Below, in pieces: positions 37,601 to 49,900 of a stretch of 64,000 nt of DNA (positions are counted from its first letter, which is position 1; each line of letters starts with the position of its first letter). The stretch covers positions 62,001-126,000 of the forward strand of contig CANTUR010000930.1 of assembly GCA_947683625.1 (NCBI GenBank), given 5' to 3'. Both the position numbers and the translations under genes were made by a program. The DNA is from Mallotus nudiflorus (Eukaryota; Streptophyta; Magnoliopsida; Malpighiales; Euphorbiaceae). The notes beneath the pieces are model-generated. The model was not told the origin of the DNA and ran no database searches. It saw only the letters and a list, made by a program, of their open reading frames with translations.

Positions 37601-40600
37601 CATAATATATCAAATCGAAGCTAACTTAAGAGGCTATAATGGGGGCTATAAATTTCATCTATAGCGGTTTTTCCTTCGGCCCAAATACCTTTGTTTGGAC
37701 CCATGAATTTTATAGAGTGGGCTTCCACTCTTGGTCTTCAAATGGATGTTCGTGGTAGCATCGGTTGACCCATGGGGACCATAATATATCAAATCAAATC
37801 TGAATCAGAGTGCTATAGTGGGGGCTATAACCATCGTCTATAGCAATTTGTCTTCGGGCCCAAATATCTTTGTTTAGGACTATGGATTTGATAGATTGGG
37901 ATTTCACACTTGGGCTTCAAATGTAGATTCATGGCAGCATCAGTTGACCGACGGGGACCATAATAAATCAAATCAAAGCTGAGTTAGAAGGCTATAATGG
38001 GGGCTATAAATTTAATCTATAGCAATATCTCTTCGGGCCCTAATACCCTTGTTTAGGCCCATGAATTTGATATAGTGGGCTTTCGCACTTGGGCATCAAA
38101 TGGACGTTCGTGGCAGCATCGGTTGACCCATGGGGCCCATAATATATCAAATCGAAGCTGACTTAGGATGCTATAATGGGAGCTATAAACTTCATCAATA
38201 GCGGTTTATGCTCGGGTCCAAATACCTTTGTTTAGGCCCATGAATTTTATAGAGTGGGCTTTCCCTCTTGGTCTTCAAATGAATGTTCGTGGTAGCATCG
38301 GTTGACCCACGGGGACCATAATATATCAAATCAAATCTGAATCAAAGCGCTATAGTGGGGGTTATAAACTTCGTCTATAGCGGTTTGTCTTCGGGCCAAA
38401 ATATCTTTGTTTAGAGCCATGGATTTGATAGATTGGGCTTTCGCACTTGGGCTTCAAATGGAGGTTCATGGTAGCATCAGTTGACCCACGGGGCCTAGAA
38501 TAAATCAAATCAAAGCTGAGTCCGAGGGCTATAATGGGGACTATAAATTTAATCTATAGTGATTTATCTTCGGGCCTAAATACCTTTGTTTAGGCCCATG
38601 AATTTGATAGAGTGGGCTTTCGCACTTGGGCTTCAAATGGACGTTCGTGGTAGCATCGGTTGATCCACGGAGCCCATATTATATCAAATCGAAGCTGAAT
38701 CAGAGGGCTATAATGGGGGCTATAAACTTCCTCTATAGTAGTTTATCTTCGAGGCCAAAGACCTTTGTTTAGGCCCATGGATTTGATAGAGTGGGCTTTC
38801 GCACTTGAGCTTCAAATGGACATTTGTAGCAGCATCGGTTGGCCCACGGGGCCTACAATATATTTAATCGAAGCTGAATCATAGAGCTATAATGGGGGCT
38901 TTAAACTTCATCTATAGCGGGCCATCTTCGGGCCTAAATATTTTTGAGTAAGCCCATGGATTTGATAGAGTGGGCTTTCATACTTGGGCTTCAAATGGAC
39001 GTTTGTGGTAGCATCGATTGACCCATAGGGCCCATAATATATTAAATCGAAGCTGACTCAGGAGGCTATCATGGGGCCTATAAACTTCATCTATAGCGGT
39101 TTGTCTTTGGACCTAAATACCTTTGGTTAGACCCATGAATTTAATAGAGTGGGCTTTCGTGCTTGGGCTTCAAATGGACGTTCATGGCAGCATCGGTTAA
39201 CCCACGGGGCCGATAATATATCAAATTGAAGCTGAATCAAAGAGCTATAATGGGGGCTATAAACTGCATCTATAGCAGTTTTTCTTCAAGCCCAAAAACC
39301 TTTATTTAGGCCCATGGATTTGATGGAATGGGCTTTCGCACTTGGGCTTCAAATGGACGTTCGTGGGTAGCATCGATTGAGCCACGAGGCCCATAATATA
39401 TAACATCGAAGTTGAATCAGAGGGCTATAATTGGGGCTATAAACTTCATCTATAGCGGCTCGTCTTAGAGACCAAATATTTTTATATAGGTCCATGGATT
39501 TGATAGAGTGGGCTTTTGCACTTGGGCTTCAAATGGACGTTCATGGCAGCATTGGTTGAACCACAGGGCCCATAATAAATCAATCAAAGCTTACTCAGAG
39601 GCCTATAATAGGGGCTATAAACTTCATCTATAGCGGTTTGCCTTCGGACCTAAATACCTTTGTTTAGGCCCATGATTTTAATAGAGTGGGCTTTCGCACT
39701 TGTGCTTCAAATGGACGTTTGTGACAGCATTGGTTAATCCATGGAGCCCATAAGATATCAAATTGAAGATGAATCAAAGGGCTATAATGGGGGCTATAAA
39801 CTTCATCTATAGCAGTTTACCTTCAAGCCTAAAGACCTTTATTTAGGCCCATGGATTTGATGGAATGGGCTTTTGCACTTGGGCTTCAAATGGATGTTCA
39901 TGGTAACATCGATTGACCCACGGGGCCCATAATATATAAGATCGAAGCTGAATCAGAGGGCTATAATTGGGGCTATAAACTTCATCTATAGCGGGTCATC
40001 TTAGAGACCAAATATTTTTATGTAGGTCCATGGATTTGATAGAGTGGGCTTTCATGCTTGGGCTTCAAATGGACATTCGTGGCAGCGTCAGTTGACCCAT
40101 GGGGCCCATAATATCAAATCGAAGTTGACTCCAGAGGCCATAATGGGGGCTATAAACTTCATCTTTAGCGGTTTGTCTTTGCGGCCAAATACCGTTGTTT
40201 ACACCCATGAATTTAATAGAGTAGGCTTTCGCTCTTAGTCGTCAAATGGACGTTCGTGACGGCATCAGTTCACTCGCGGGGTGCATAATATATAAAATCA
40301 AAGCTGATTGAGGAGGCTATAATAGGGACTATAAACTTTGTTTATAGTGGTTTGTCTAAGGCCCTAAATACCTTTGTTTCGACCCATGAATTTGAATGAG
40401 TCGGCTTTCGATCTTGGACTTCAAATGGACATTCATGGAAACATCAGTAGACCCACGGGGCCCATAATATATCAAATCAAAGCTAACTCAGAGGGCTATA
40501 AACTTCATCTATAGCAGTTTATCTTCGGGCCCAAATACCTTTGTTTAGGCCCATGGATTTGATAGAGTGGGCATTCGTACTTGGGCTTAAAATAGACGTT

Positions 40601-40630
40601 CGTGGCAGTATCGGTTGACCCACGGGGCCC
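37601..40630 (+). repeat. 17-mer unit, copy 2
   Basis: All 17 monomers are in the same order as copy 1, with a period of 3032 bp from copy 1 and 3029 bp to copy 3. The 12 bp deletion monomer recurs at about 40492. The nested 3-monomer-step duplication is also present, so it predates amplification of the unit. Confidence 0.85.
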
Positions 40631-43600
40631 ATAATATATCAAATCGAAGCTAACTTAGGAGGCTATAATGGGGGCTATAAACTTCATCTATAGTAGTTTT
40701 TCCTTTGGCCCAAATACCTTTGTTTAGACCCATGAATTTTATAGAGTGGGCTTCCACTCTTGGTCTTCAAATGGATGTTCGTGGTAGCATCGATTGACCC
40801 ATAGGGACCATAATATATCAAATCAAATCAGAATCAGAGTGCTATAGTGGGGGCTATAAACTTCGTCTATAGCGGTTTGTCTTCGGGCCCAAATATCTTT
40901 GTTTAGGACTATGGATTTGATAGATTGGGATTTCACACTTAGGCTTCAAATGTAGATTCATGGCAGCATCAGTTGACCGACGGGGCCCATAATAAATCAA
41001 ATCAAAGCTGAGTTAGAGGGCTATAATGGGGGCTATAAATTTAATCTATAGCAATTTCTCTTCGGGCCCTAATACCTTTGTTTAGGCCCATGAATTTGAT
41101 ATAGTGGGCTTTCGCACTTGGGCTTCAAATGGATGTTCGTGGTAGCATCGGTTGACCCATGGGGCCCATAATATATCAAATCGAAGCTGACTTAGGATGC
41201 TATAATGGGAGCTATAAACTTCATCAATAGCGATTTATGCTCGGGCCCAAATACCTTTGTTTAGGCCCATGAATTTTATAGAGTGGGCTTTCCCTCTTGG
41301 TCTTCAAATGAATGTTCGTGGTAGCATCGGTTGACCCACGGGGACCATAATATATCAAATCAAATCTGAATCAAAGCGCTATAGTGGGGGTTATAAACTT
41401 CGTCTATAGCGGTTTGTCTTCGGGACAAAATATCTTTGTTTAGAACCATGGATTTGATAGATTGGGCTTTCGCACTTGGGCTTCAAATGGAGGTTCATGG
41501 TAGCATCAGTTAACCCACGGGGCCTAGAATAAATCAAATCAAAGCTGAGTCAGAGGGCTATAATGGGGACTATAAATTTAATCTATAGTGATTTATCTTT
41601 GGGCCTAAATACCTTTGTTTAGGCCCATGAATTTGATAGAGTTGGCTTTCGTACTTGGGCTTCAAATGGACGTTCGTGGCAGCATCGGTTGATCCACGGA
41701 GCCCATATTATATCAAATCGAAGCTGAATCAGAGGGCTATAATGGGGGCTATAAACTTCTTCTATAGTAGTTTATCTTCGAGGCCAAAGACCTTTGTTTA
41801 GGCCCATGGATTTGATAGAGTGGGCTTTCGCACTCGATCTTCAAATGGACATTTGTAGCAGCATCGGTTGGCCCATGGGGCCCATAATATATTTAATCAA
41901 AGCTGAATCATAGAGCTATAATGGGGGCTTTAAACTTCATCTATAGCGGGCCGTCTTCGGGCCTAAATATTTTTGTGTAAGCCCATGGATTTGATGGAGT
42001 GGGCTTTCGTACTTGGGCTTCAAATGGACGTTTGTGGTAGCATCGATTGACCCATAAGGCCCATAATATATTAAATCGAAGCTGACTCAGGAGACTATCA
42101 TTGGGGCTATAAACTTCATCTATAGCGGTTTGTCTTTGGACCTAAATACCTTTGGTTAGACCCATGAATTTAATAGAGTGGGCTTTCGTGCTTGGGCTTC
42201 AAATGGACGTTCATGGCAGCATCGGTTAACCCACGGGGCCGATAATATATCAATATTAAGTTGAATCAAGGAGCTATAATGGGGGCTATAAACTTCATCT
42301 ATAGCAGTTTGTCTTCAAGCCCAAAGACCTTTATTTAGGCCCATGGATTTCATGGAATGGGCTTTCGCACTTGGGCTTCAAATGGACATTCGTGGTAGCA
42401 TCGATTGAGCCACGGGGCCCATAATATATAAGATCAAAGCTGAATCAAAGGGCTATAATTGGGGCTATAAACTTCATCTATAGCAGGTCGTCTTAGAGAC
42501 CAAATATTTTTATGTAGGTTCATGGATTTGATAGAGTGGGCTTTTGCACATGGGCTTCAAATGGACGTTCGTGGCAGCATTGGTTGACCCACAGGGCCCA
42601 TAATAAATCAATCAAAGCTTACTCAGAGGCCAATAATGGGGGCTATAAACTTCATCTATAGCGGTTTGCCTTCGGACCCAAATACCTTTGTTTAGGCCCA
42701 TGATTTTGATAGAGTGGGCTTTCGCACTTATGCTTCAAATGGACGTTCGTGGCAGCATCGGTTGATCCACGGAGCCCATAATATATCAAATTGAAGATGA
42801 ATCAAAGGGATATAATGGGGGCTATAAACTTCATCTATAGCAGTTTATCTTCAAGCCCAAAGACCTTTATTTAGACCCATGGATTTGATGGAATGGGCTT
42901 TCGCACTTGGGCTTTAAGTGGACGTTCGTAGTAACATCGATTGACCCACGGGGCCCATAATATATAAGATCGAAGCTGAATCAAAGGGCTATAATTGGGG
43001 CTATAAACTTCATCTATAGCGGGTCATCTTAGAGACCAAATATTTTTATGTAGGTCCATGGATTTGATAGAGTGGGCTTTCATGCTTGGGCTTCAAATGG
43101 ACATTTGTGGTAGCGTCAGTTGACCCACGGGGCCCATAATATCAAATCGAAGTTGACTCCGGAGGCCATAATGGGGGCTATAAACTTCGTCTTTAGCGGT
43201 TTGTCTTTGCGGCCAAATACCTTTGCTTATACCCATGAATTTAATAGAGTAGGCTTTCGCTCTTAGTCGTCAAATGGACGTTCGTGGCGGCATCGATTGA
43301 CTCACGGGGTGCATAATATATAAAATCAAAGCTGACTGAGGAGGCTATAATAGGGGCTATAAACTTTGTTTATAGCGGTTTGTCCAAGGGCCTAAATACC
43401 TTTGTTTCGACCCACGAATTTGAATGAGTCGGCTTTCGATCTTGGACTTCAAATGGACATTCATGGCAACATCAGTAGACCCACGGGGCCCATAATTATT
43501 CAAATCAAAGCTAACTCAGAGGCTATAAACTTTGTTCTCCAGCGGCTTGTCTTCGGGCCCAAATACATTTGTTTAGGCCCATGGATTTGATAGAGTGGGC

Positions 43601-43660
43601 ATTCGCACTTGGGCTTCAAATAGACGTTCGTGGCAGCATCGGTTGACCCACGGGGCCCAT
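40631..43660 (+). repeat. 17-mer unit, copy 3
   Basis: This is the last copy. It carries private changes, for example ATATCAATATTAAGTTG at about 42246 and GGCTATAAACTTTGTTCTCC near 43521. After the CACTTGGGCTTCAAATAGACG monomer near 43600 the order is lost, so the array ends here. Confidence 0.85.
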
Positions 43661-46600
43661 AATATGTCAAATCAAAGCTAAATTATAGGGGTATAATGGG
43701 GGCTATAAACTTCATCTATAGCGATTTGTCTTCAGGCCCAATTACCTTTGTTTAGGCCCATGAATTTGATAGAGTGGGGCTTTCCCACTTGTGCTTCAAA
43801 TGGACGTTCGTGGCAGCATCGACTGACCCTCGTGGCCCATAATATATCAAATCAAAGCTGAATCAGTGGGCCATAATGGGGGCTATGAACTTCATCTATA
43901 GGGAGTCATCTTCAGGGCTAAATATTTTAGTTCAGGCCCATGGATTTGATAGAGTGGGCTTTCACACTCGGGCTTCAATTGGACGTTCGTGGCAGCATCG
44001 ATTGACCCACAGGGCCCATAATATATCAAATCGAGCTAAATTAGAGGGCTATAATGGGGGCTATAAACATCATCTATAGCAGTTTGTCTTCGGCCCCAAA
44101 GACCTTTGTTTAGGCCCATGGATTTGATAGAGTGGGCTTTCATACTTTGGCTTCAAATGGACGTTCGTAGCAGCATTCGGTTGACCCACGGGGTTCACAA
44201 TATGTTTAATCGAAGTTGAATCAGAGGGCTTTAAATGGGGCTATAAAATTCATCTGTAGTGGGCTGTCTTCGGGCCCATATATTTTTTGTTAGGCCCCAT
44301 GGATTTGATAGAGTAGGCTATCACACTTGGGCCTTCAAATGGACGTTCGTGGCAACATCGGTTGACCCACGGGGCCTATAATATATCAAATCGAAGCTGA
44401 CTGAGGAGGCTATAATGGGGGCTATAAACTTCATCTATAGAGGTTTTTCCTTTAGCCCAAATACCTTTTTTTACACCTATGAATTTGATAGAGTGGGCTT
44501 TCGCTCTTAGTCTTCAAATGGAAGATCGTGGCAGCATCGGTTGACCCACGGGGCCCATAATATGTCAAATCGAAGCTGATGCAGAGGGCTATAATGGGGC
44601 CTATAAACTTCATCTATAGCAGTTTGTCTTCAGGCCCAATTACCTTTGTTTAGGCCCATGAATTTGATAGAGTTGGCTTTTGCACTTGGCCTTCAAATGG
44701 ACGTTCATGGCAGCTTCGGTTGACCTACAGGGCCCATAATATAACAAATCAAAGCTAACTCAAAGGGCTATAATGGGGGGCTATAACATTCATCTATAAT
44801 GGTTTGTCTTAGGGCCTAAATACCTTTGTTTAGGCCCATGGATTTGATAGAGTGGGCTTTCTCACTTGGGCTTCAAATGGACGTTCGTGGCTACATCGGT
44901 TGACTCCAAAGGCTATAATGGGGGCTATAAACTTCTTTTATAGTGGTTTGTCGTTGAGCCCAAATACCTTTTTTTAGACCCATGAGTTTAATAGAGTGGG
45001 CTTTCGCTCTTGGTCTTCCAATGGATGTTCATGGCAGCATCGGTTGACCCGTAGAGCCTATAATATATCAAATCAAAGCTGAGTTAGGAGGCTATAATAG
45101 GGGCTATAACATCATCTATAGCAGTTTGTCCTCGGGCCTAAATACCCTTGTGTTTAGACCCATGAATTTGATAGAGTGGGCTTTTGCTCTTGGACTTCAA
45201 AACGGATGTTCCTAGCAGCATCGGTTGACCCCACGGGGCCTATAATATATCAAATCGAACCTGACTCGGAGGGATATTAGTGGGGGCTATAAACTTCATC
45301 TATAGTGGTTTGTCTTCGGGCCCAAATTACCTTTATTTAGGGCCTATGAATTTGATAGAGTGAGCTTTCGCACTTGGGATTCAAATGGACGTTCGTGGCA
45401 GCATCGGTTGATCCATGGAGCCCATTATATATCAAATCGAAGCAGACTCAGAGGGGTATATAGCAGTTTATCTTTGTGCCCAAATACTTTGGTTTAGGCC
45501 CTTGGATTTAATAGAGTGCGCTTTCGCACTTGGGCTTCAAATGGACGTTCGTGCAGCATCGGTTGACCCATGGGGCCATTAATATATCAAATCGAAGCTG
45601 AATTAAAGTCCTATAATGGAGGCCAGAAACTTTATCTATAGCGGGCCGTCTTTGGGCCCAAATATTTTTGTTTAGGACCCCATGGATTTGATAGAGTTGA
45701 CTTTCGCAACTTGGGCTTCAAATGGACGTTTGTGGCAGCATCTATTGACCCACGAGGCCCATAATATATAAAATTGAAGCTGATCAGAGGGCTATAAGGG
45801 GGGCTATAAACTTCATCTATAGCGGTTTGTGTTTGGGCCCAAATACCTTTGTTTAGGACCATTAATTTAATAAAGTGGGCTTCGCACCTGGGCTTCAAAT
45901 GGATGTTCATGGCAGCATCGGTTGACCCACGGAGCCCATAATATATCAAATCGAAGCTGACTCAAAATGGTATAATAGGGGCTATAAGCTTCATCTATAG
46001 TAGTTTCTCTTCGGGCCCAAATTCCTTTGTTTATACCCATGAATTTGATAGAGTGGGCTTCCACACATGGGCTTCAAATGGACGTTCGTGGCAGCATCGG
46101 TTGACCACAGTGCCCATAATATATCAAATCGAATATGAATCAGAGGGCTATAATTGGGTCTATACACTTCATCTATAGCGGTTTGTCTTCGGGCCCAAAT
46201 ACCTTTGTTTTAGGCCCATGAATTTGATAGAGTGGGCTTTCGTACTTGGGCTTCAAATGGACGTTCGTGGGCAGTATCGGTTGACTGACAGGGCCCATAA
46301 TATATTAAATCGAAGTTGAATCAGAGGGCTATAATGGGGGCTATAAAATTTGTCTATAGCGGTTAGTCTTCGGGCTCAAATACCTTTGTTTAGGCCCATG
46401 GATTTGATAAAGTGGGCTTTGGTACTTGGGCTTCAAATGTACGTTCGTGGTAGCATCGATTGACCCACAGAGCCGATAATATATCATATCAAACCTAACT
46501 TAGAGGACAATAATGGGGGCTATAAGCTTCAATAAATAGCGGTTATTCTTCGGGCCCAAATACCTTTGTTTACGCCCCATGAATTTGATAGAGTGGGATT

Positions 46601-47989
46601 TCATACTTGGGCTTCAAATGGGACATTCGTGGCAGCATCGATTGACCCACGGGGCCCAAAAATATATCAAATCGAATCTGAATCAGAGGGGCTATAATAG
46701 GGGCTATAAACTTTATCTATAGTGGTTTGTCATCGGGCCCAAATTACTTTGTTTGGGTCCATGAATTTGATAGAGTGGGCTTTCGCACTTGCGCTTCAAA
46801 AAGGATGTTCGTGGCAACATCGGTTAACCCACGGGGCCCATAATATATCAAATTGAAGCTGAATGAGAGGGCTATAATGGGGGCTATAAACTTCTTCTAT
46901 AACAGCATTTTCTTCGGGCCTAAATACCTTTGTTTAGGTCCATTAAAGTGATAGAGTGGGCTTTCACACATGGGCTTCAAATGGACATTCGTGGCAGCAT
47001 CAGTTGATCCATGGGGTCCATAATATATCAAATCAAAGCTAACTCAGAGGGCTATAATGAGAGCTATAAACTTTGTATATAGCAGTTTTTCTTCGAGCGC
47101 AAATACCTTTCTTTAGGCCATGAATTTATTAGAGTGGGCTTGCATACTTAGGCTTCAAATGGACGTTTGTGGCAACATCGTTTGACCCACGGGGCTCATA
47201 ATTATATCAAAAACGAAGTTGAATCAAAGGGCTATATTGGACACTATAAATTTCTTCTATACAAATTTGTCTTCGGGCCCAAATACCTTTGTTTAGGCCT
47301 ACGGATTTGAGAGAGTGGGCTTTCACACTTGGGCTTCAAATGGACGTTCGGGGCAGCATCAGTTGACCCATGGGGCCCATAATATATCAAATCAAAGCTG
47401 AATTAGACAGATATAATGGGGGCTATACACTTCATCTATAGCGGTTTGTCTTCGCACGCAAATACCTTAGTTTAGGCCCCATGAATTTGATAGAGTGTGC
47501 TTTCATACTTGGGTTTCAAAATGGACGTTCGTGGCAACATCCGGTTGACCCACAGGGCCCATAATATATCAAATTGAAGCTAAATTAGAGGGCTATAATA
47601 GTGGCATATAAAATTCATCTATAGCGGTTTGTCTTCGATCTCAAATACCTTTGTTTAGGGCCATAGATTTGATAGTATGTGGCTTTTCGCACTTAGGCTT
47701 CAAATGGACGTTCGTGGCAGCATCGGTTGACCCACGGAGCCGATAATATATCATATCAAACCTAACTAAGAATGCTAAAATGGGGGCTGTAACCTTCGTA
47801 TATAGAAATTATTCTTCAGGACCAAATACCTTTGCTTAGGCCCATGAATTTGATAGAGTGGGCTTGCGCACTTAGGCTTTAAATGGACGTTCGTGACAAC
47901 ATCGGTTGACCCACGGGGCCCATAATATATCAAATGAAAGTTGAATCGGAGGGCTATAATGGGGGCTATAAACTTATTCTATAGCGATT

Positions 47990-49070
47990 TGTCTTCGGGC
48001 CCAAATACCTTTGTTTAGGCCCATGGATTTGATAGAGTGGGCTTTCACACTTGGGCTTCAAATGGACGTTCATGTTAGCATCGGTTGACTTTCACACTTG
48101 GGCTTCAAATGGACGTTCATGTTAGCATCGGTTGACCCACGGAGCCAATAATATATCAAATCGAAGATGACTCAAAGAGCTATAATGGTGGCTATAAACT
48201 TAATCTATAGCATTTTGTGTTCGGGGGACAAATACATTTGTTTAGGCCCATGAATTTGCTAGTGTGGGGTTTCGCACTTGGGCTTCAAATGGACGTTCAT
48301 GGCAGCATCGGTTAACCCACAGGGCCCATAATATACCAAATCAAATATAAATCAGAGGGCTATAATAGGGGCTACAAACTTCATCTATAGTGGTTTTTCA
48401 TCGGGCCCAAATACCTTTCTTTAGGCCTATGAATTTGATAGAGTGGGCTTTCGCACTTGGGCTTTAAATGGACGTTTGAGGCAGCATCGGTTGACCCACT
48501 GGGCCCATAATATATCAAATCGAAGTTGAATTAGAGGGCTATAATGGGTCCTATAAACTTCTTCTATAGCGGTTTGTCTTCGGGCCAAAATACCTTTGTT
48601 TAGGCCTATGGATTTGATAAAGTGGGCTTTCACACTTGGGCTTCAAATGGACGTTCATGTCAGCATCGGTTGACCCACGGAGCCAATAATATATCAAATC
48701 GAAGATGACTCAAAGAGCTATAATGGTGGCTATAAACTTAATCTATAGCATTTTGTGTTCGGGGACAAATACATTTGTTTAGGCCCATGAATTTGATAGT
48801 GTGGGGATTCGCACTTGGGCATCAAATGGACGTTCTTGGCAGCATCAGTTAACCCACAGGGCCCATAATATATCAAATAGAATGTGAATCAGAGGGCTAT
48901 AATGGGGGCTATAAACTTCATCTATTGTGGTTTGTCATCGGGCGTAAATACCTTTGTTTAGGCCCATGAATTTGATAAAGTGGGCTTCCGCACTTGGGCT
49001 TCAAATGGACGTTCGAGGCAGCATCGGTTGACCCATGGGGCCCATAATATATCAAATCGAAGCTGACTCA
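47990..49070 (+). repeat. Three-monomer tandem duplication
   Basis: A trio of monomers is repeated once. One monomer ends TTCATGTTAGCATCGG, or CATGTCAGC in the second copy. The next has GATGACTCAAAGAGC and a CATTTTGTGTTCGGGG core. The third has a TTTTTCATCGGGC or TTTGTCATCGGGC core. The CATTTTGTGT landmark is at 48211 and 48749, a 538 bp step. The first copy additionally holds the 47 bp duplication listed below. Confidence 0.8.
48043..48136 (+). repeat. Perfect 47 bp tandem duplication
   Basis: The stretch from TTTCACACTTGGGC to CATCGGTTGAC at 48043-48089 is repeated without change at 48090-48136. The match is exact, so the event is recent. It is absent from the sister monomer near 48625-48670, so it arose after the three-monomer duplication. 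Confidence 0.92.
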
Positions 49071-49900
49071 GAGGGATATAATGGGGGCTATAAACTGCAT
49101 CTATAGGGGGCCGTCTTCAGGTCCAAATACTATTGTGTAGGCCCATGGATTTGATAGAGTGGGCTTTCGTACTTGGGCTTCAAATGGACGTTCGAGGCAG
49201 CATCGGTTGACCCACAAGGCCCATAATATATCAAATCGAAGCTAACTCAGAAGGCTATAAAATTTGTCTATAGCAGTTTGTCTTTAGACCCAAATACCCT
49301 TCTTTCTGCCCATGAATTTGATAGAGTAGGCCTTCACACTTGGGCTTCAAATGGACGTTCGTGGCAGCATTGATTGACCCACGGGGCCCATAATATATCA
49401 AATTGAAGCTAAATTAGAGGGCTATAATGGGAGCTATAAAATTCATCTATAGCGGTTTGTCTTCGATCTCAAATACCTTTATTTAGGCCCATGGATTTGA
49501 TAGAGTGGGCTTTCGTGCTTGGGCTTCAAATGGACATTCGTGGCAGCATCGATTGACCCACAAAGTCGATAATATATCATATCGAAGCTGACTCAAAGGG
49601 CTATAATAGGGGCTATAAAATTTGTCTATAGCGGTTTATCTTCAGGCCCAAATACCTTTGTTTAGTCCCATGAATTTGATAGAGTGGGCTTTCATACTTG
49701 GGCTTCAAATGGACGTTCATGGCAATATCGGTTGACCCACGCGGCCCATAATATGTCAAATTGAAGCTAAATTAGAGGGCTATAATGGGGACTATAAACT
49801 TCATCTATAGCGGTTTTTCTTTAGGCCCAAATACCTTTGTTTATGCCCATGAATTTGATAGAGTGGGATTTCACACTTCGGCTTCAAATGGACGTTCGTG

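Larger units (their letters stand above)
34570..43660 (+). repeat. 17-monomer higher-order repeat array, three copies
   Basis: The AATCGAAGCTAACTTAGGAG or AATCGAAGCTAACTTAAGAG monomer starts at 34581, 37613 and 40642. The TAATCTATAGCAATTTCTC monomer sits at 34981, 38013 and 41042. Both markers give periods of 3032 and 3029 bp. Counting the CTATAAACTTCATC landmarks in the first copy gives 17 monomers (34618, 34793, 34975 and so on to 37470). All monomers recur in the same order, down to individual oddities: a TTTAATCTATAG monomer, a GAGGCCAAAGACC monomer, a TTAGAGACCAAATATTTTT pair, and a monomer lacking 12 bp. Copies differ by a few percent by eye, so this is the most recently amplified part of the window. 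The pattern stops at about 43660, where the next monomer is of a different type. The flank boundaries are good to about one monomer. Confidence 0.92.
43661..49900 (+). repeat. Satellite block 3b, no long higher-order period
   Basis: About 35 diverged monomers of the same satellite are present. Between 44.1 and 48 kb many carry extra single bases in short homopolymers, such as GGGCCTTCAAATGG, GACCCCACGGGG and CCCAAATTACC. One monomer lost about 25 bp near 45455 (GAGGGGTATATAGCAG). I see no gene, RNA or regulatory site. Confidence 0.9.
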
